This document shows, piece after piece, positions 49,645 through 58,888 of a stretch of 64,000 bases of DNA. Position 1 is the stretch's first letter. Every line of letters begins with the position of its first letter. Where the stretch lies: contig JAJFJT010000012.1 in assembly GCA_021773795.1 (NCBI GenBank), positions 211,650-275,649 of the forward strand, in the 5' to 3' direction. The notes under the pieces were generated by a model. It was not told where the DNA came from. It searched no databases and saw only the letters and a program-made list of their open reading frames with translations. A program made the position numbers and the translations under genes. Source of the stretch: Gammaproteobacteria bacterium (GTDB lineage: Bacteria; Pseudomonadota; Gammaproteobacteria; HK1).

Positions 49645-50577
49645 ATGATACCTGCACTTGCTGTTGAAGGCTTAAAAAAAACCTATGCCACCGGCGTTGA
49701 GGCCCTGGGTGGCATCGATCTGCGGGTGGAAGAGGGTGATTTCTACGCCCTGCTGGGGCCCAATGGTGCGGGCAAGAGCACGGCTATAGGCATTATCGCC
49801 TCGCTGGTGACCAAGAGTGCGGGTCGGGTGAAAGTCTTTAGCCACGATTTGGATAGGGACTGGAGAGCCGCACGCGGCGCCATTGGCATCGTGCCCCAGG
49901 AATTCAACTTCAATGTCTTCGAGCCGGTGGAGGAGATTCTCATTAACCAGGCCGGTTATTATGGGATTCCACGGGATCGGGCCTGCCAGCAGGCAGAAAA
50001 ATATCTGCGTGAGCTGGAGCTTTGGGACAAGCGCCGTACTCAGGCGCGGGATCTTTCCGGTGGCATGAAACGGCGCTTGATGATCGCCCGCGCACTGGTG
50101 CATGAGCCGCGTCTGCTGATTCTGGACGAACCTACCGCAGGGGTGGATCTGGAGATTCGCCATGCCATGTGGGAATTCCTGCAGCGCCGCAATCGTGAGG
50201 GCACCACCATCATCCTTACCACCCATTATCTGGAAGAGGCGGAGAGCCTGTGTCGCAGTATTGCGGTGATTCACCACGGGCGGATTGTGGAGCAAGGCGG
50301 GATGCATGAGCTGCTGGCGCGGACTCATGGCGAGCATTTGGTGCTGAGTCTTGCCGGAGCGCTCACCGTTTCGCCCATGTTGTCAGGCTATCACTGTGAG
50401 CTGGTGGAGCCCCGCACTCTGGAGGTGCAGGTTCCGACAGGCGCCGGGATTAACCCGCTGTTTGCCGGCCTCTCGGCTCTGGGGGTCGAGGTGCTTAGCA
50501 TGCGTAATAAGCGCAACCGTCTGGAGCAGGTTTTCCTGCAATTATTACGGGAGAACCAGGTTGATCAGCATGAATAA
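49645..50577 (+). CDS. ABC-2 type exporter ATPase (YadG-like)
   Basis: 310-aa ATP-binding subunit. ATG at 49645 with an AGG site; the frame extends to 49441 only through the divergent gene. Walker A LLGPNGAGKSTAIG, signature LSGGMKRRLMIARAL, Walker B LLILDEPTAGVD, switch ILTTHYLEEAE. The C-terminal ~70 residues are the usual extension of drug/polysaccharide exporters. The stop overlaps the permease start by eight bases. Substrate not predictable; YadGH/CcmA-type families carry diverse compounds. Confidence 0.9.
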   Translation: MIPALAVEGLKKTYATGVEALGGIDLRVEEGDFYALLGPNGAGKSTAIGIIASLVTKSAGRVKVFSHDLDRDWRAARGAIGIVPQEFNFNVFEPVEEILINQAGYYGIPRDRACQQAEKYLRELELWDKRRTQARDLSGGMKRRLMIARALVHEPRLLILDEPTAGVDLEIRHAMWEFLQRRNREGTTIILTTHYLEEAESLCRSIAVIHHGRIVEQGGMHELLARTHGEHLVLSLAGALTVSPMLSGYHCELVEPRTLEVQVPTGAGINPLFAGLSALGVEVLSMRNKRNRLEQVFLQLLRENQVDQHE

Positions 50578-51349
50578 TACGGGGCATCCCTACCTCATCG
50601 GTTACCGGACTATTCTGGCGAAAGAGGTGCGGCGCTTTATGCGTATCTGGCCACAGACCATCCTGCCCCCGGCCATCACCACCGCGCTGTATTTCGTTAT
50701 CTTCGGCAAGCTCATCGGCTCACGCATCGGGCCCGTGGCGGGCTTCGGGTACATCGATTACATCGTTCCCGGGCTGATTCTGATGGCGGTGATTAGCCAC
50801 TCCTACGCCAACGTGGTGTCATCTTTTTACAGCACCAAGTTTCAGCGCCATATTGAGGAATTGTTGATTGCGCCTCTACCCAGCTGGATCATTCTCGCAG
50901 GCTATGTCAGTGGCGGGGTTGCTCGCGGGCTGGTGGTCGGGGTGGTGGTGACGGTGGTCTCTGCCGCTTTCGTTGAGCTTTCGGTGTTCCACTGGCCACT
51001 GGTGATCGCGGTGGTGCTTTTGACCTCGATCCTGTTTGCCATGGCGGGTTTTATCAATGCGGTATTTGCCCAAACTTTTGACGATATTTCCATTATCCCC
51101 ACCTTCGTGCTGACCCCGTTGATCTATCTGGGTGGCGTCTTCTATTCGGTGGAGATGCTGCCGCCTTTTTGGCAGGGGGCGTCGCTATTTAATCCCATGC
51201 TCTACATGGTCAATGCGCTGCGTTACGGCATGCTCGGGGTGAGCGATATCGAGTCCGGCAGCGCCTTGGCCATCATTGTTGTTTTTATCGGCCTGCTGGG
51301 TGCTGCGAGCCTGTGGTTATTGCACAAGGGCGTGGGTATCAAGAGCTGA
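50570..51349 (+). CDS. ABC-2 type exporter permease (YadH-like)
   Basis: 259-aa integral membrane protein with six predicted helices. Family features are the N-terminal ILAKEVRRFMRIWPQTILPP, ELLIAPLPSWIILAGYVSGG and FTPLIYLGGVFYSVEMLPPFW-like segment. ATG at 50570 overlaps the ATPase gene; the longer frame from 50351 is inside that gene and is rejected. It forms a two-subunit exporter with the preceding ATPase. Confidence 0.92.
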   Translation: MNNTGHPYLIGYRTILAKEVRRFMRIWPQTILPPAITTALYFVIFGKLIGSRIGPVAGFGYIDYIVPGLILMAVISHSYANVVSSFYSTKFQRHIEELLIAPLPSWIILAGYVSGGVARGLVVGVVVTVVSAAFVELSVFHWPLVIAVVLLTSILFAMAGFINAVFAQTFDDISIIPTFVLTPLIYLGGVFYSVEMLPPFWQGASLFNPMLYMVNALRYGMLGVSDIESGSALAIIVVFIGLLGAASLWLLHKGVGIKS

Positions 51350-51451
51350 CTGGCTCTCGACGGGTTTACGACAGTCACTCCGTACCTGTTCCCGACAGGT
51401 GTCCGGCATATGCCCCATCCCTGAGGTTTCGCCACCATCTGTTCCAGACTT

Positions 51452-51934
51452 CTAGTCGCGGAAGTTGATGAACTGTAGGGGCAGGTCGAGTTTTGCCTCT
51501 CGCAGGATGGCCATGATTTGTTGCAGATGGTCGCGCTTTTTCCCCGTGACCCGGACCTGTTCCTCCTGGATGGCGGTTTGCACCTTCAGCTTGCTGTCCT
51601 TGATCAAGCGAATCACTTTTTTTGCCATCTCCCGATCGAGGCCATGGCGTACCACAAGAGTCTGTCGTGCGGCCGTCCCCACCTCGGTGATCTCACCACA
51701 TTCCAGGCAGCCAACGTCAATTTTTCGCTTGCCCATTTTGCCCTGCAGGATGTCACGCACCTGGTCCACTTGAAATTCCGCTGCGGCGTGGACGGTGAGT
51801 TCGTGTTCCGCCTGCTCCACCCGGGCATCGGTGCCCTTGAAGTCAAAGCGGTTGCCCACCTCGCGGTTAGTCTGGTCCACGGCATTGCGGAGTTCTTGCA
51901 GGTCGACCTCGGAAACAACATCGAAAGATGGCAT
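51452..51934 (-). CDS. yajQ: YajQ-family cyclic di-GMP-binding protein
   Basis: 160-aa protein, full length for the family. MPSFDVVSEVDLQELRNAVDQ at the N-terminus, NRFDFKGTD, DREMAKKVIRLIKDSKLKVQ and a C-terminal LDLPLQFINFRD. Members of this family (XC_3703 in Xanthomonas) bind c-di-GMP and change transcription factor activity; others bind nucleic acid. With four GGDEF proteins and an HD-GYP protein encoded in the same window, it is a plausible effector. Single gene, convergent with the exporter pair. Confidence 0.95.
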   Translation of the reverse strand: MPSFDVVSEVDLQELRNAVDQTNREVGNRFDFKGTDARVEQAEHELTVHAAAEFQVDQVRDILQGKMGKRKIDVGCLECGEITEVGTAARQTLVVRHGLDREMAKKVIRLIKDSKLKVQTAIQEEQVRVTGKKRDHLQQIMAILREAKLDLPLQFINFRD

Positions 51935-52051
51935 GGAACATTTCCCTTACGTAGAGTGGGTTGAGTGCAGAAACAGAGTTTAACAGGCGCCATGGAGGTG
52001 CGGGGGCTGTTATGCTCTAAACGATATCCGCAAAAGAAGAGGGGGTGAGAG

Positions 52052-52258
52052 ATGCCTAAAGATGAATCTAACAACCTCCGTCGACAACTCGAAGCTGCGC
52101 GCACCGAACATCGGGATCTGGATGATGTGCTGCACCGCCTGACTGAGCAGCCACCGATGGACCAGCTACAGGTGCGCCGACTTAAAAAGCGCAAACTGCG
52201 GCTGAAAGACACCATTGCCCATCTTGAGAGCAAATTGATCCCCGACCTGGACGCCTGA
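52052..52258 (+). CDS. DUF465 / YdcH-like small coiled-coil protein
   Basis: 68-aa basic, helical protein: a first helix (NNLRRQLEAARTEHRDLDDVL) and a second with VRRLKKRKLRLKDTIAHLES, the usual YdcH/DUF465 antiparallel pair. ATG at 52052 with a GAGAG site. Function of the family unknown. Its stop is followed by repeat family B copy 2. Confidence 0.8.
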   Translation: MPKDESNNLRRQLEAARTEHRDLDDVLHRLTEQPPMDQLQVRRLKKRKLRLKDTIAHLESKLIPDLDA

Positions 52259-52272
52259 CTATTTCCTTTCCA

Positions 52273-52375
52273 CCGTCATTCCGAACAGCGTTTTTTGCTG
52301 CGCCGGAATCCAGGTTATTCAATGACTTGCTGGATGCCGTATATGGTCTCCACTTCGTTCCACCCGGCATGACGG
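52273..52375. repeat. Dispersed inverted repeat, family B, copy 2
   Basis: CCGTCATTCCGAACAGCG at the left and CACCCGGCATGACGG at the right, with TTTTTTGCTGCGCCGGAATCC inside, split between convergent genes. Shares ends with 15711-15845 and 58631-58862. Might serve as a transcription barrier. Confidence 0.75.
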
Positions 52376-52417
52376 GGTTTGTGGAAAAGTGATGATCCCC
52401 TTCTTTTCGTCTGTCTG

Positions 52418-54295
52418 TTAGCTTCCTAACTGTCTCTCTTCCAGCTGTTCCCACTGTCCGTAGGCGATGGCCAGTTCTTTTTCCAGCTGTTCCAGGCGCT
52501 CTCGGCTGATCACTACTTCGTCACTTTGCTGGCGATAGAATTCGGGATCCGCCATGCGAGCGTGTAGCGTCTCCTGCTCTGTTTCCAGCGTCTCGATGCG
52601 TTTGGGGAGCACTTCCAGTTCACGTTGTTCCCGGTAACTGAGTTTTTTGCGGGCGCTCACTTTGGCCTTGGGAGTGGATGCCTTGGCGGTGGAGCGTTTG
52701 CCCTTTGCCGTTACGGGTTCGACCCGTTGGCGTAGCCAGTCCTGATAGCCACCCACGTATTCGTTGATGCTCGCCTTGCCTTCAAAGGCGAGGATACTGG
52801 TAACCACGTTGTCCATGAAGCTGCGGTCGTGGCTTACCAGTAACAGCGTGCCAGGGTAGTTCAATAGTAGGGTTTCCAGCAGTTCCAGGCTCTCCACATC
52901 GAGATCATTGGTGGGTTCGTCCATCACCAACAGATTGGCTGGCAAGCTGAACAGGCGGGCCAGCAGCAGGCGGTTTTTTTCGCCACCGGATAGTGCTTTG
53001 ACCGGGGTGCGGGCTCGTGCCGGCGCAAACAGGAAGTCTTCCAGGTAGCCCAGCACATGGCGGGAGCTGCCGTTTATGTCGATATGATCGTTGCCGTCGG
53101 CGACGTTTACCCACACTGGCCTTTCGGGATCCAGAGCGGCACGTTGCTGATCGAAATAGGCGATCTGTAGCCCGGTGCCGACACCTAGCTCGCCACTTTG
53201 TGGTTTCAGAGTGCCGAGCAGCAGACGCAGCAAGGTGCTTTTGCCCGCACCGTTGGGGCCAATGATGCCAACGCGATCGCCACGCATAATATTGGTGGAG
53301 AAGTCCTTGACCACCAGATGGTCACCGTAGCCAAAGTTAATATTGCGAGCCTTGATAACGCGCTTGCCGGAGCTGTTGCCCATAGCCAGGGAAAATTGCG
53401 CCGATCCCGCGCGTTCGCGGCGCTGCTGGCGTTGCAGACGCAGCCGTTCCAGCGCCCGGACTCGGCCCTCATTACGGGTACGTCGGGCCTTGATACCCTG
53501 GCGGATCCAGCGTTCTTCGATAGCCAGTTTTCGATCGAAGGCGGCCGCGTGATCGGCTTCCTCCTTCAGTGCCACGGCCTTTCTGCGCACATAATCAGCG
53601 TAGTTTCCGGGCCAGGAACTGAGTTGGCCGCGGTCGAGATCAATAATGCGGGTGGCCAGGCGATTGACGAAAGTACGGTCGTGGCTGACAAACATCTGGG
53701 TACAGTGGGTGCCGAGCAGAAACTCCTCAAGCCAGGCGATACTGTCGAGATCGAGGTGGTTGGTGGGCTCGTCCAGGAGCAGGATATCCGGTTCTTCCAC
53801 CAGCGCGCGGGCCAGCAGAACCCGGCGCTGCATACCGCCGGAGAGGCTGCGAAAGTCTGCCTCAGGATCCAGTGACAGGCGAGATAGCACGCGTTCGACC
53901 CGGTGTGCGGCACTCCAGCCGCCGGCGGCCTCGATGGCATCTGAGGCGTTTGCAAGCACCTCGGGGGATGCATCATTCTCCAGGGCATGGTGATACGCGT
54001 TGAGGGCCTGCTGCACATTCCCTATGCCGGCACAGACCACCTCGGCAGCGGTACCCTCAAGCCCGGTGGGTACCTCCTGGGCGAGAAAGCTGGCCCGCAC
54101 ACCAGAGCGGAAATGCAGTTCACCACCATCGCTATCGATGGTACCCGCGATAAGTTTCAACAGGGTGGATTTTCCGGTGCCATTTTGCCCCACCAGAGCC
54201 ACCCGCTCGCGGCGGTGGAGTTCTAGTGAGATACCTTCGAGTATGGGTGGGCCACCAAAATCTACACTGACTTCATTGATACGTAATAACGGCAT
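52418..54295 (-). CDS. uup: ABC-F ATPase Uup
   Basis: 625-aa soluble protein with two ABC cassettes, no membrane helices and a C-terminal coiled coil (~540-620). Cassette 1: GQNGTGKSTLLK, LSGGMQRRVLLARAL, ILLLDEPTNHLD. Cassette 2: GPNGAGKSTLLR, LSGGEKNRLLLARLF, LLVMDEPTNDLD. The linker between cassettes and the ~80-residue C-terminal DNA-binding-like coil mark Uup rather than EttA. Such factors act on ribosomes and reduce precise excision of transposons. ATG at 54295. Confidence 0.93.
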   Translation of the reverse strand: MPLLRINEVSVDFGGPPILEGISLELHRRERVALVGQNGTGKSTLLKLIAGTIDSDGGELHFRSGVRASFLAQEVPTGLEGTAAEVVCAGIGNVQQALNAYHHALENDASPEVLANASDAIEAAGGWSAAHRVERVLSRLSLDPEADFRSLSGGMQRRVLLARALVEEPDILLLDEPTNHLDLDSIAWLEEFLLGTHCTQMFVSHDRTFVNRLATRIIDLDRGQLSSWPGNYADYVRRKAVALKEEADHAAAFDRKLAIEERWIRQGIKARRTRNEGRVRALERLRLQRQQRRERAGSAQFSLAMGNSSGKRVIKARNINFGYGDHLVVKDFSTNIMRGDRVGIIGPNGAGKSTLLRLLLGTLKPQSGELGVGTGLQIAYFDQQRAALDPERPVWVNVADGNDHIDINGSSRHVLGYLEDFLFAPARARTPVKALSGGEKNRLLLARLFSLPANLLVMDEPTNDLDVESLELLETLLLNYPGTLLLVSHDRSFMDNVVTSILAFEGKASINEYVGGYQDWLRQRVEPVTAKGKRSTAKASTPKAKVSARKKLSYREQRELEVLPKRIETLETEQETLHARMADPEFYRQQSDEVVISRERLEQLEKELAIAYGQWEQLEERQLGS

Positions 54296-54363
54296 ATTGG
54301 ATATACGCTTATGCTTGCAAGGTAAACGCGAAATTTTAGCACCGAAGTGATGGGGAGGATGTA

Positions 54364-55254
54364 ATGGCAGACACGCAGAAGACGATTAGCAAGGTAGCTT
54401 TCCTTGGCCTGGGCACCATGGGTTTTCCCATGGCCGGGCATCTGGCTCAGGCCGGCTATGAGGTCACGGTATACAATCGTACCCGGAAACGGGCAGAGGC
54501 CTGGCTAAGTAGCTATCCCGGAAGTATCGCGGAAACTCCGATGGCCGCGTCTCTTGGTGCTGAGGCTGTGTTTTGCTGCGTCGGGAATGATGATGACGTA
54601 CGTGCTGTGGCGCTGGGGGAGGCGGGCGCCTTTACGGGTATGGAGGCCGGCGCGGTGTTTGTGGATCACACCACTGCCTCGGCGGAACTGGCGGAGGAGT
54701 TGGATGTCTGTGCACGAGCGGGGCAGTTTCACTTTCTTGATGCGCCGGTATCCGGTGGGCAGGTGGGGGCGGAGACAGGGGCGCTGACGGTGATGGTGGG
54801 TGGCGAGGTGACTGCCTTTGCCCGGGTAGAGGCGGTTATTGATAGCTATGCCAAGGCGGTGACCCTGATGGGGCCAGTGGGCTCTGGACAACGCACAAAA
54901 ATGGTCAATCAAATCTGTATCGCCGGGCTGGTTCAGGGTCTGGCCGAAGCCATGCACTTTGCCCAACGCGCCGGGCTTGATGGCGAGCGGGTGCTGGATG
55001 TGATCTCCAAGGGGGCGGCCCAGTCCTGGCAGATGGACAACCGCGGCAAGACCATGCTGGCGGATGAGTTCAATTTTGGCTTTGCAGTGGACTGGATGAG
55101 CAAGGATCTGGCGATCTGTTTGCGAGAGGGGAAAAAACGGGGCGCCTTGCTGCCCTTGACGGCCCTGGTGGACCAGTTTTACAGCACCCTCCAGGCTCGC
55201 GGTGGTGGGCGCTGGGATACCTCCAGCCTGATTCGGTTGCTTAATCAGCCGTAG
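54364..55254 (+). CDS. 3-hydroxyisobutyrate dehydrogenase-family NAD(P) oxidoreductase
   Basis: 296-aa beta-hydroxyacid dehydrogenase. LGLGTMGFPMAGHLAQAGYEVTVYNRT dinucleotide fold, FVDHTTAS, FLDAPVSGGQVGAETGALTVMVGG substrate loop, GSGQRTKMVNQICIAG with the catalytic Lys and a C-terminal DLAICLREG. ATG at 54364 has a GGAGG site. Relatives reduce tartronate semialdehyde, succinic semialdehyde or glyoxylate; no neighbouring pathway gene decides between them. Single gene divergent from uup. Confidence 0.9.
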   Translation: MADTQKTISKVAFLGLGTMGFPMAGHLAQAGYEVTVYNRTRKRAEAWLSSYPGSIAETPMAASLGAEAVFCCVGNDDDVRAVALGEAGAFTGMEAGAVFVDHTTASAELAEELDVCARAGQFHFLDAPVSGGQVGAETGALTVMVGGEVTAFARVEAVIDSYAKAVTLMGPVGSGQRTKMVNQICIAGLVQGLAEAMHFAQRAGLDGERVLDVISKGAAQSWQMDNRGKTMLADEFNFGFAVDWMSKDLAICLREGKKRGALLPLTALVDQFYSTLQARGGGRWDTSSLIRLLNQP

Positions 55255-55314
55255 GGCGGACTCGGTCCACCATCCCGTCTCGCGGCGTCGCCACCATGGC
55301 GGACATGGTTTTGG

Positions 55315-55365
55315 CCACGGATGGCCTTATGTCGCGGAGCACAGGATGTGTGGGAGCAACCCGCC
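55315..55365. repeat. Family D repeat fragment between dehydrogenase and DsbA-like gene
   Basis: ACGGATGGCCTTATGTCGCGGAGCAC resembles GGACGGCCTTATGTCGCGGAGCAC at ~38094. It abuts the stop codon of the DsbA-like gene. No gene seen in 55255-55365. Confidence 0.5.
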
Positions 55366-56007
55366 CTACGCGTGAGGATGTTTATGAGTTGTTAGCGCCG
55401 CTTCCAGCCGTTTCAGGATGTCGCCTGTCTTGCCATAGCCTGATAGCAGGAGGGTGCGTTGCCCGTTTTGTTCTAGCACCAGACTGGGAAAGCCGGAGAC
55501 GCCGAGCTCACGGCGCAGCGCGAGATCGGCCTGCAGTGTTGTTTCGGTTTCCGGGGCGTTCAGCAATTGGGCAAAGTGGGCCTCATCCAGTCCGAGTTCC
55601 ACGGCGAGGGCGATGAGGGTACTGTTATCGGATGGATTGCGTGCATCCCGGTAATAGGCATGCTGGATCGCCTCGATCATTTTTTCCGCTCCATGCTCAG
55701 CCTGCTTGCCCGCAGCAATCACCGCGCGGCAGGCGGGATAGGTAGAGCGTCGGGGTGCACAGTGGCTCCAGAAATCACGGTTAAAGTGCGCTCCGGTGCG
55801 GGCCTCCACCGCATCCCAGGCCCCTTGTACATAACTCCGGGTCTGTGGATCCATGGCATCGTCGCTGTCGCTGGCGAGCCCGCCCATCACGTAGCGTATG
55901 CGAGTGTCAGCGGGGAGTTGCAGGCCGAGGGCGGAAAACTCGGGCTGGAAGCCCCAGCACCAGCTGCACATGGGGTCGAGTACGTAATAGAGAACTATCG
56001 CACTCAT
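55366..56007 (-). CDS. DsbA/FrnE-like thioredoxin-fold oxidoreductase
   Basis: 213-aa cytoplasmic DsbA-family protein. Motif CSWC in LDPMCSWCWGF, cis-Pro in GVSGFPSLVLE, and a large alpha-helical insertion of FrnE/DSBA-like type. Relatives act as protein disulfide or stress-related oxidoreductases, or glutathione-dependent isomerases. No signal peptide. ATG at 56007 overlaps the DUF3108 stop by four bases (ATGA), so the two genes are co-translated. Confidence 0.85.
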   Translation of the reverse strand: MSAIVLYYVLDPMCSWCWGFQPEFSALGLQLPADTRIRYVMGGLASDSDDAMDPQTRSYVQGAWDAVEARTGAHFNRDFWSHCAPRRSTYPACRAVIAAGKQAEHGAEKMIEAIQHAYYRDARNPSDNSTLIALAVELGLDEAHFAQLLNAPETETTLQADLALRRELGVSGFPSLVLEQNGQRTLLLSGYGKTGDILKRLEAALTTHKHPHA

Positions 56008-56756
56008 GGCAGCCCTTCAAGTGATTTGATGCGCAGCACGACGCGGGTGCCGTCCTTTTCGCGGTGTCCGATCTGTATCGGGAAATAGCCGTAGCGGATG
56101 GCGCACCACACCACGGTGTCGCGTTTATTATTATTCCGAATACGGCGAATCTTCAGGGTTTGAAGCGGCCCAAGCGTAGTCTCCAGAATCTCTTCGCCGA
56201 TGACCTTGAAATGGTAGCGTTTGAGGCGGCCGCCATCGGCGATGGGATAATGCATCTCACGTTTGCCATCGGCGAGATCCCGCATCAGCAGTAGCAGATA
56301 GGAGAGCTTGTCCACAGTCCCTTTTTGCACCGGCATGTGCCAAGTATCACCGCGGATGGTGTGGCTGGCGATGCCCTGTTTCCAGTCGAAGCTGATCTCC
56401 AAGTGTCGTTTCCGGGAGCCGCTGGAACGGTTGTAGCTATAGGAAAGGGGTAACAGCACGCCATCTTTTTCACGCCACTCGCTTTGTTCCAGCACTTTGC
56501 GTGGGCTAAACAGGGAAGCGAGGCCCGTGGCGTTGCTAAGCGATCGATATAAGCGGCGATCATCGTCGATAGATTCCAGTGTCCAGGTGGTCTCTCCGAC
56601 CTGCAGATCGCCTGAATAGAGTTCGAAATCGGCGCGGAAGGCGGCGGGTAGCGGGGCTGCAATTACCTGCGCTCCCCACATCAGCCACAGCAGCGCCACA
56701 GTGGCAGTGGAATGGGCTGCACGGCGAAGCATGTGTGAGGGCGGCAGATAGCGCAT
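56004..56756 (-). CDS. Secreted DUF3108 protein
   Basis: 250-aa exported protein. ATG at 56756 with an AGGA site; a second ATG at 56732 begins the classical signal peptide (MLRRAAHSTATVALLWLMWG, cleavage near VIAA). The remainder is beta-rich: FRADFELYSGDLQVGETTWTL, LSYSYNRSSGSRKRHLEI and TLGPLQTLKIRR, the DUF3108 pattern. Family function is not known; probably periplasmic. Operon with the DsbA-like gene. Confidence 0.85.
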   Translation of the reverse strand: MRYLPPSHMLRRAAHSTATVALLWLMWGAQVIAAPLPAAFRADFELYSGDLQVGETTWTLESIDDDRRLYRSLSNATGLASLFSPRKVLEQSEWREKDGVLLPLSYSYNRSSGSRKRHLEISFDWKQGIASHTIRGDTWHMPVQKGTVDKLSYLLLLMRDLADGKREMHYPIADGGRLKRYHFKVIGEEILETTLGPLQTLKIRRIRNNNKRDTVVWCAIRYGYFPIQIGHREKDGTRVVLRIKSLEGLP

Positions 56757-56915
56757 GCCACCATCCTAATGCGGGGATAGCCTGCTTCACAAGGGCGTGC
56801 CTTGGTTGCGGCACGCGGCATGGCGGGTCATTATGAGCGTCGCGTTTACCTCTGTTTTACCGGGGCCCAAGGTGCGGGGACCGGGGGACAGACTCCTAGA
56901 TATCGGGCAAAGCGT

Positions 56916-58517
56916 ATGAGTACGAGAAACTCGTCTCCCATCGATCTTATCCGCAGGCTTACCGAGGTGGGCTTTGCGCTGTCTTCGGAAAAGGATAGCC
57001 CGCGTCTGCTGGAGCTCATCCTGCAAAATGCCCGCGAGCTCACCAACGCCGATGGTGGCACCCTCTATAGCACTACTGACGAAGGCCAGCTTCGTTTTGA
57101 GAACCTGTTTACCGAGTCTCTGGGGATTCATTTGGGTGGCACCAGCGGGAAACCCATTAAACTGCCGCCCCTCGATCTCTACGATGAGGACGGCCAGCCC
57201 AATAATCACATGGTGGCGGCCCGTGCAGCGGTTACTGCGGAAACAGTCAATATTCCCGATGCCTATGCCTCTGAGGATTTTGATTTTTCCGGTACGCGGG
57301 AATTTGATCGCAAGGCCGGCTATCGCTCCACCTCTTTTCTAACCGTGCCCATGCGCAACCACGAGGATGTGGTAATCGGCGTCCTCCAGCTTATCAATGC
57401 ACGGGATGTTGATGGCCACACCGTGATCCCCTTTACCGAGGAAGATCAGGGGCTGGTGGAGTCGCTGGCCTCCCAGGCGGCTATCTCGCTTACTAACAAG
57501 CGGCTCATTGACGAGCAGCGGGTATTGTTCGAATCCTTCATCGAGTTGATGGCCAACGCTATCGATGACAAATCCCCCTATACCGGTGGTCATTGTCGAC
57601 GGGTGCCGGAGCTCACCCTGATGCTGGCCGATGCCATGGCCAAGGTGGAGTACGGTCCGCTACGGGATTTCTCCATGAGTGGAGATGACCGCTATGAATT
57701 GCAGATAGCCGGCTGGCTACACGATTGCGGCAAGGTGACGACACCGGAGTATGTGGTGGACAAAGCCACCAAGCTGGAAACCATCTTCGATCGCATCGCC
57801 TTGGTGGAAACTCGTGTCGCATTGCTCAAGCAACAACTGGAGAACCAGATTCTACGCGCACAGCTAGAGGGAGCTGCGGCGGATGAGGCCACGATGGAAT
57901 GCCTGGCGGAGCTGGATGCCGACCTGGATTTCCTGCGCACTTGCAACGTGGGTAGCGAGGCCATGAGTGACGAGGCTCAGGCGCGGGTACAGCGGATTGC
58001 TGATTATCGTTATACGGATAGTGAGGGCGAGGAGCAGCCACTGCTGTCAGAAAATGAGGTCTATAACCTCACGGTGGTGCGTGGGACGCTTACCGCCGAG
58101 GAGCGGAAGGTGATCAACTATCACATCACTGCCACCATCAAGATGCTGGAATCCTTGCCTTATCCTAGGCATCTAAGTCGGGTGCCGGAATTTGCCGGTG
58201 GGCATCACGAGCATATGGATGGTACGGGCTATCCCAAAGGGCTCACTGGCAGTCAAATGTCGGTGCAGGCCCGCGCCATGGGGATTGCTGATATCTTCGA
58301 GGCGCTGACTGCGGGTGACCGGCCCTACAAAAAGGCCATGCCATTGTCGCTGGCACTGACCATCCTCGGACGCATGAAGGAGGACCAGCATATCGACCCG
58401 GATCTGTTTGATATCTTTGTGCGTGAGAAGATCTATCTCCAATACGCCGAGAAATTCCTCCAGCCCGATCAGATCGATGCCGTGGATCATGGCAGCATTC
58501 CGGGCTTTTCTCCCTAA
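56916..58517 (+). CDS. GAF-HD-GYP c-di-GMP phosphodiesterase with a large insertion
   Basis: 533-aa protein. ATG at 56916; the frame extends to 56802 without support. N-terminal GAF (~8-190; SPRLLELILQNARELTNADGGTLY, VPMRNHEDVVIGVLQLINA). HD-GYP region from ~205: DDKSPYTGGHCRRVPEL, HDCGK (~270) and GGHHEHMDGTGYPKGL (~430). Between HDCGK and the helix LTAEERKVINYHI is an insertion of ~100 residues, mostly helical and charged (LETIFDRIALVETRVALLKQQLENQI...), absent from standard HD-GYP domains. Probably degrades c-di-GMP. Single transcription unit after a 160-base gap. Confidence 0.88.
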   Translation: MSTRNSSPIDLIRRLTEVGFALSSEKDSPRLLELILQNARELTNADGGTLYSTTDEGQLRFENLFTESLGIHLGGTSGKPIKLPPLDLYDEDGQPNNHMVAARAAVTAETVNIPDAYASEDFDFSGTREFDRKAGYRSTSFLTVPMRNHEDVVIGVLQLINARDVDGHTVIPFTEEDQGLVESLASQAAISLTNKRLIDEQRVLFESFIELMANAIDDKSPYTGGHCRRVPELTLMLADAMAKVEYGPLRDFSMSGDDRYELQIAGWLHDCGKVTTPEYVVDKATKLETIFDRIALVETRVALLKQQLENQILRAQLEGAAADEATMECLAELDADLDFLRTCNVGSEAMSDEAQARVQRIADYRYTDSEGEEQPLLSENEVYNLTVVRGTLTAEERKVINYHITATIKMLESLPYPRHLSRVPEFAGGHHEHMDGTGYPKGLTGSQMSVQARAMGIADIFEALTAGDRPYKKAMPLSLALTILGRMKEDQHIDPDLFDIFVREKIYLQYAEKFLQPDQIDAVDHGSIPGFSP

Positions 58518-58630
58518 GCGCGGGCCTTTTTTTTAATATATGTCCCTACAGCTGTCCCATTAATCCAGCAGGATGCCCTGTTGGTAAAACCTGATGGATG
58601 CTTGAGAGACATCAAAATCAAGAAAAAGTC

Positions 58631-58862
58631 CCGTCATTCTGGACAGCATTTTTTACTGCGCCGGAATCCAGTTTTTTCATGCGCTGACTGGAGGGTGGCT
58701 CTAAAAATACAAGTTTCCATGCAAGACAAGGCAAGAGTAAAAAAGTTGAGTGCAGCATATGTTTGATATGTAAGCGAAACTTTTTTGCGAGAAACGCAGT
58801 ATTGCGACGAAAATTGGATTTTTAGAGGTGCCCTGGATACCGGTTCAAGCCCGGTATGACGG
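58631..58862. repeat. Dispersed inverted repeat, family B, copy 3, split by another element
   Basis: Left end CCGTCATTCTGGACAGC, right end GCCCGGTATGACGG. The normal ~105-bp unit is enlarged because a second inverted repeat (58697-58832) lies inside it. The gap 58518-58888 holds no gene. Confidence 0.7.
58697..58832. repeat. Inverted-repeat element nested in repeat B copy 3
   Basis: Ends GGCTCTAAAAAT and, inverted, GGCACCTCTAAAAAT. Core has GCAAGACAAGGCAAGAG and GCGAGAAACGCAGTATTGCG, related to family C. Its insertion into another repeat dates it as the later event. Confidence 0.65.
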
Positions 58863-58888
58863 ATTTTAGTTAATGGGGCCCTAGTGAT

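Noticed and set aside
58832..58862. tRNA-like GGTTCAAG segment
   Set aside because: It is the end of dispersed repeat family B; no acceptor or anticodon stem could be folded around it.
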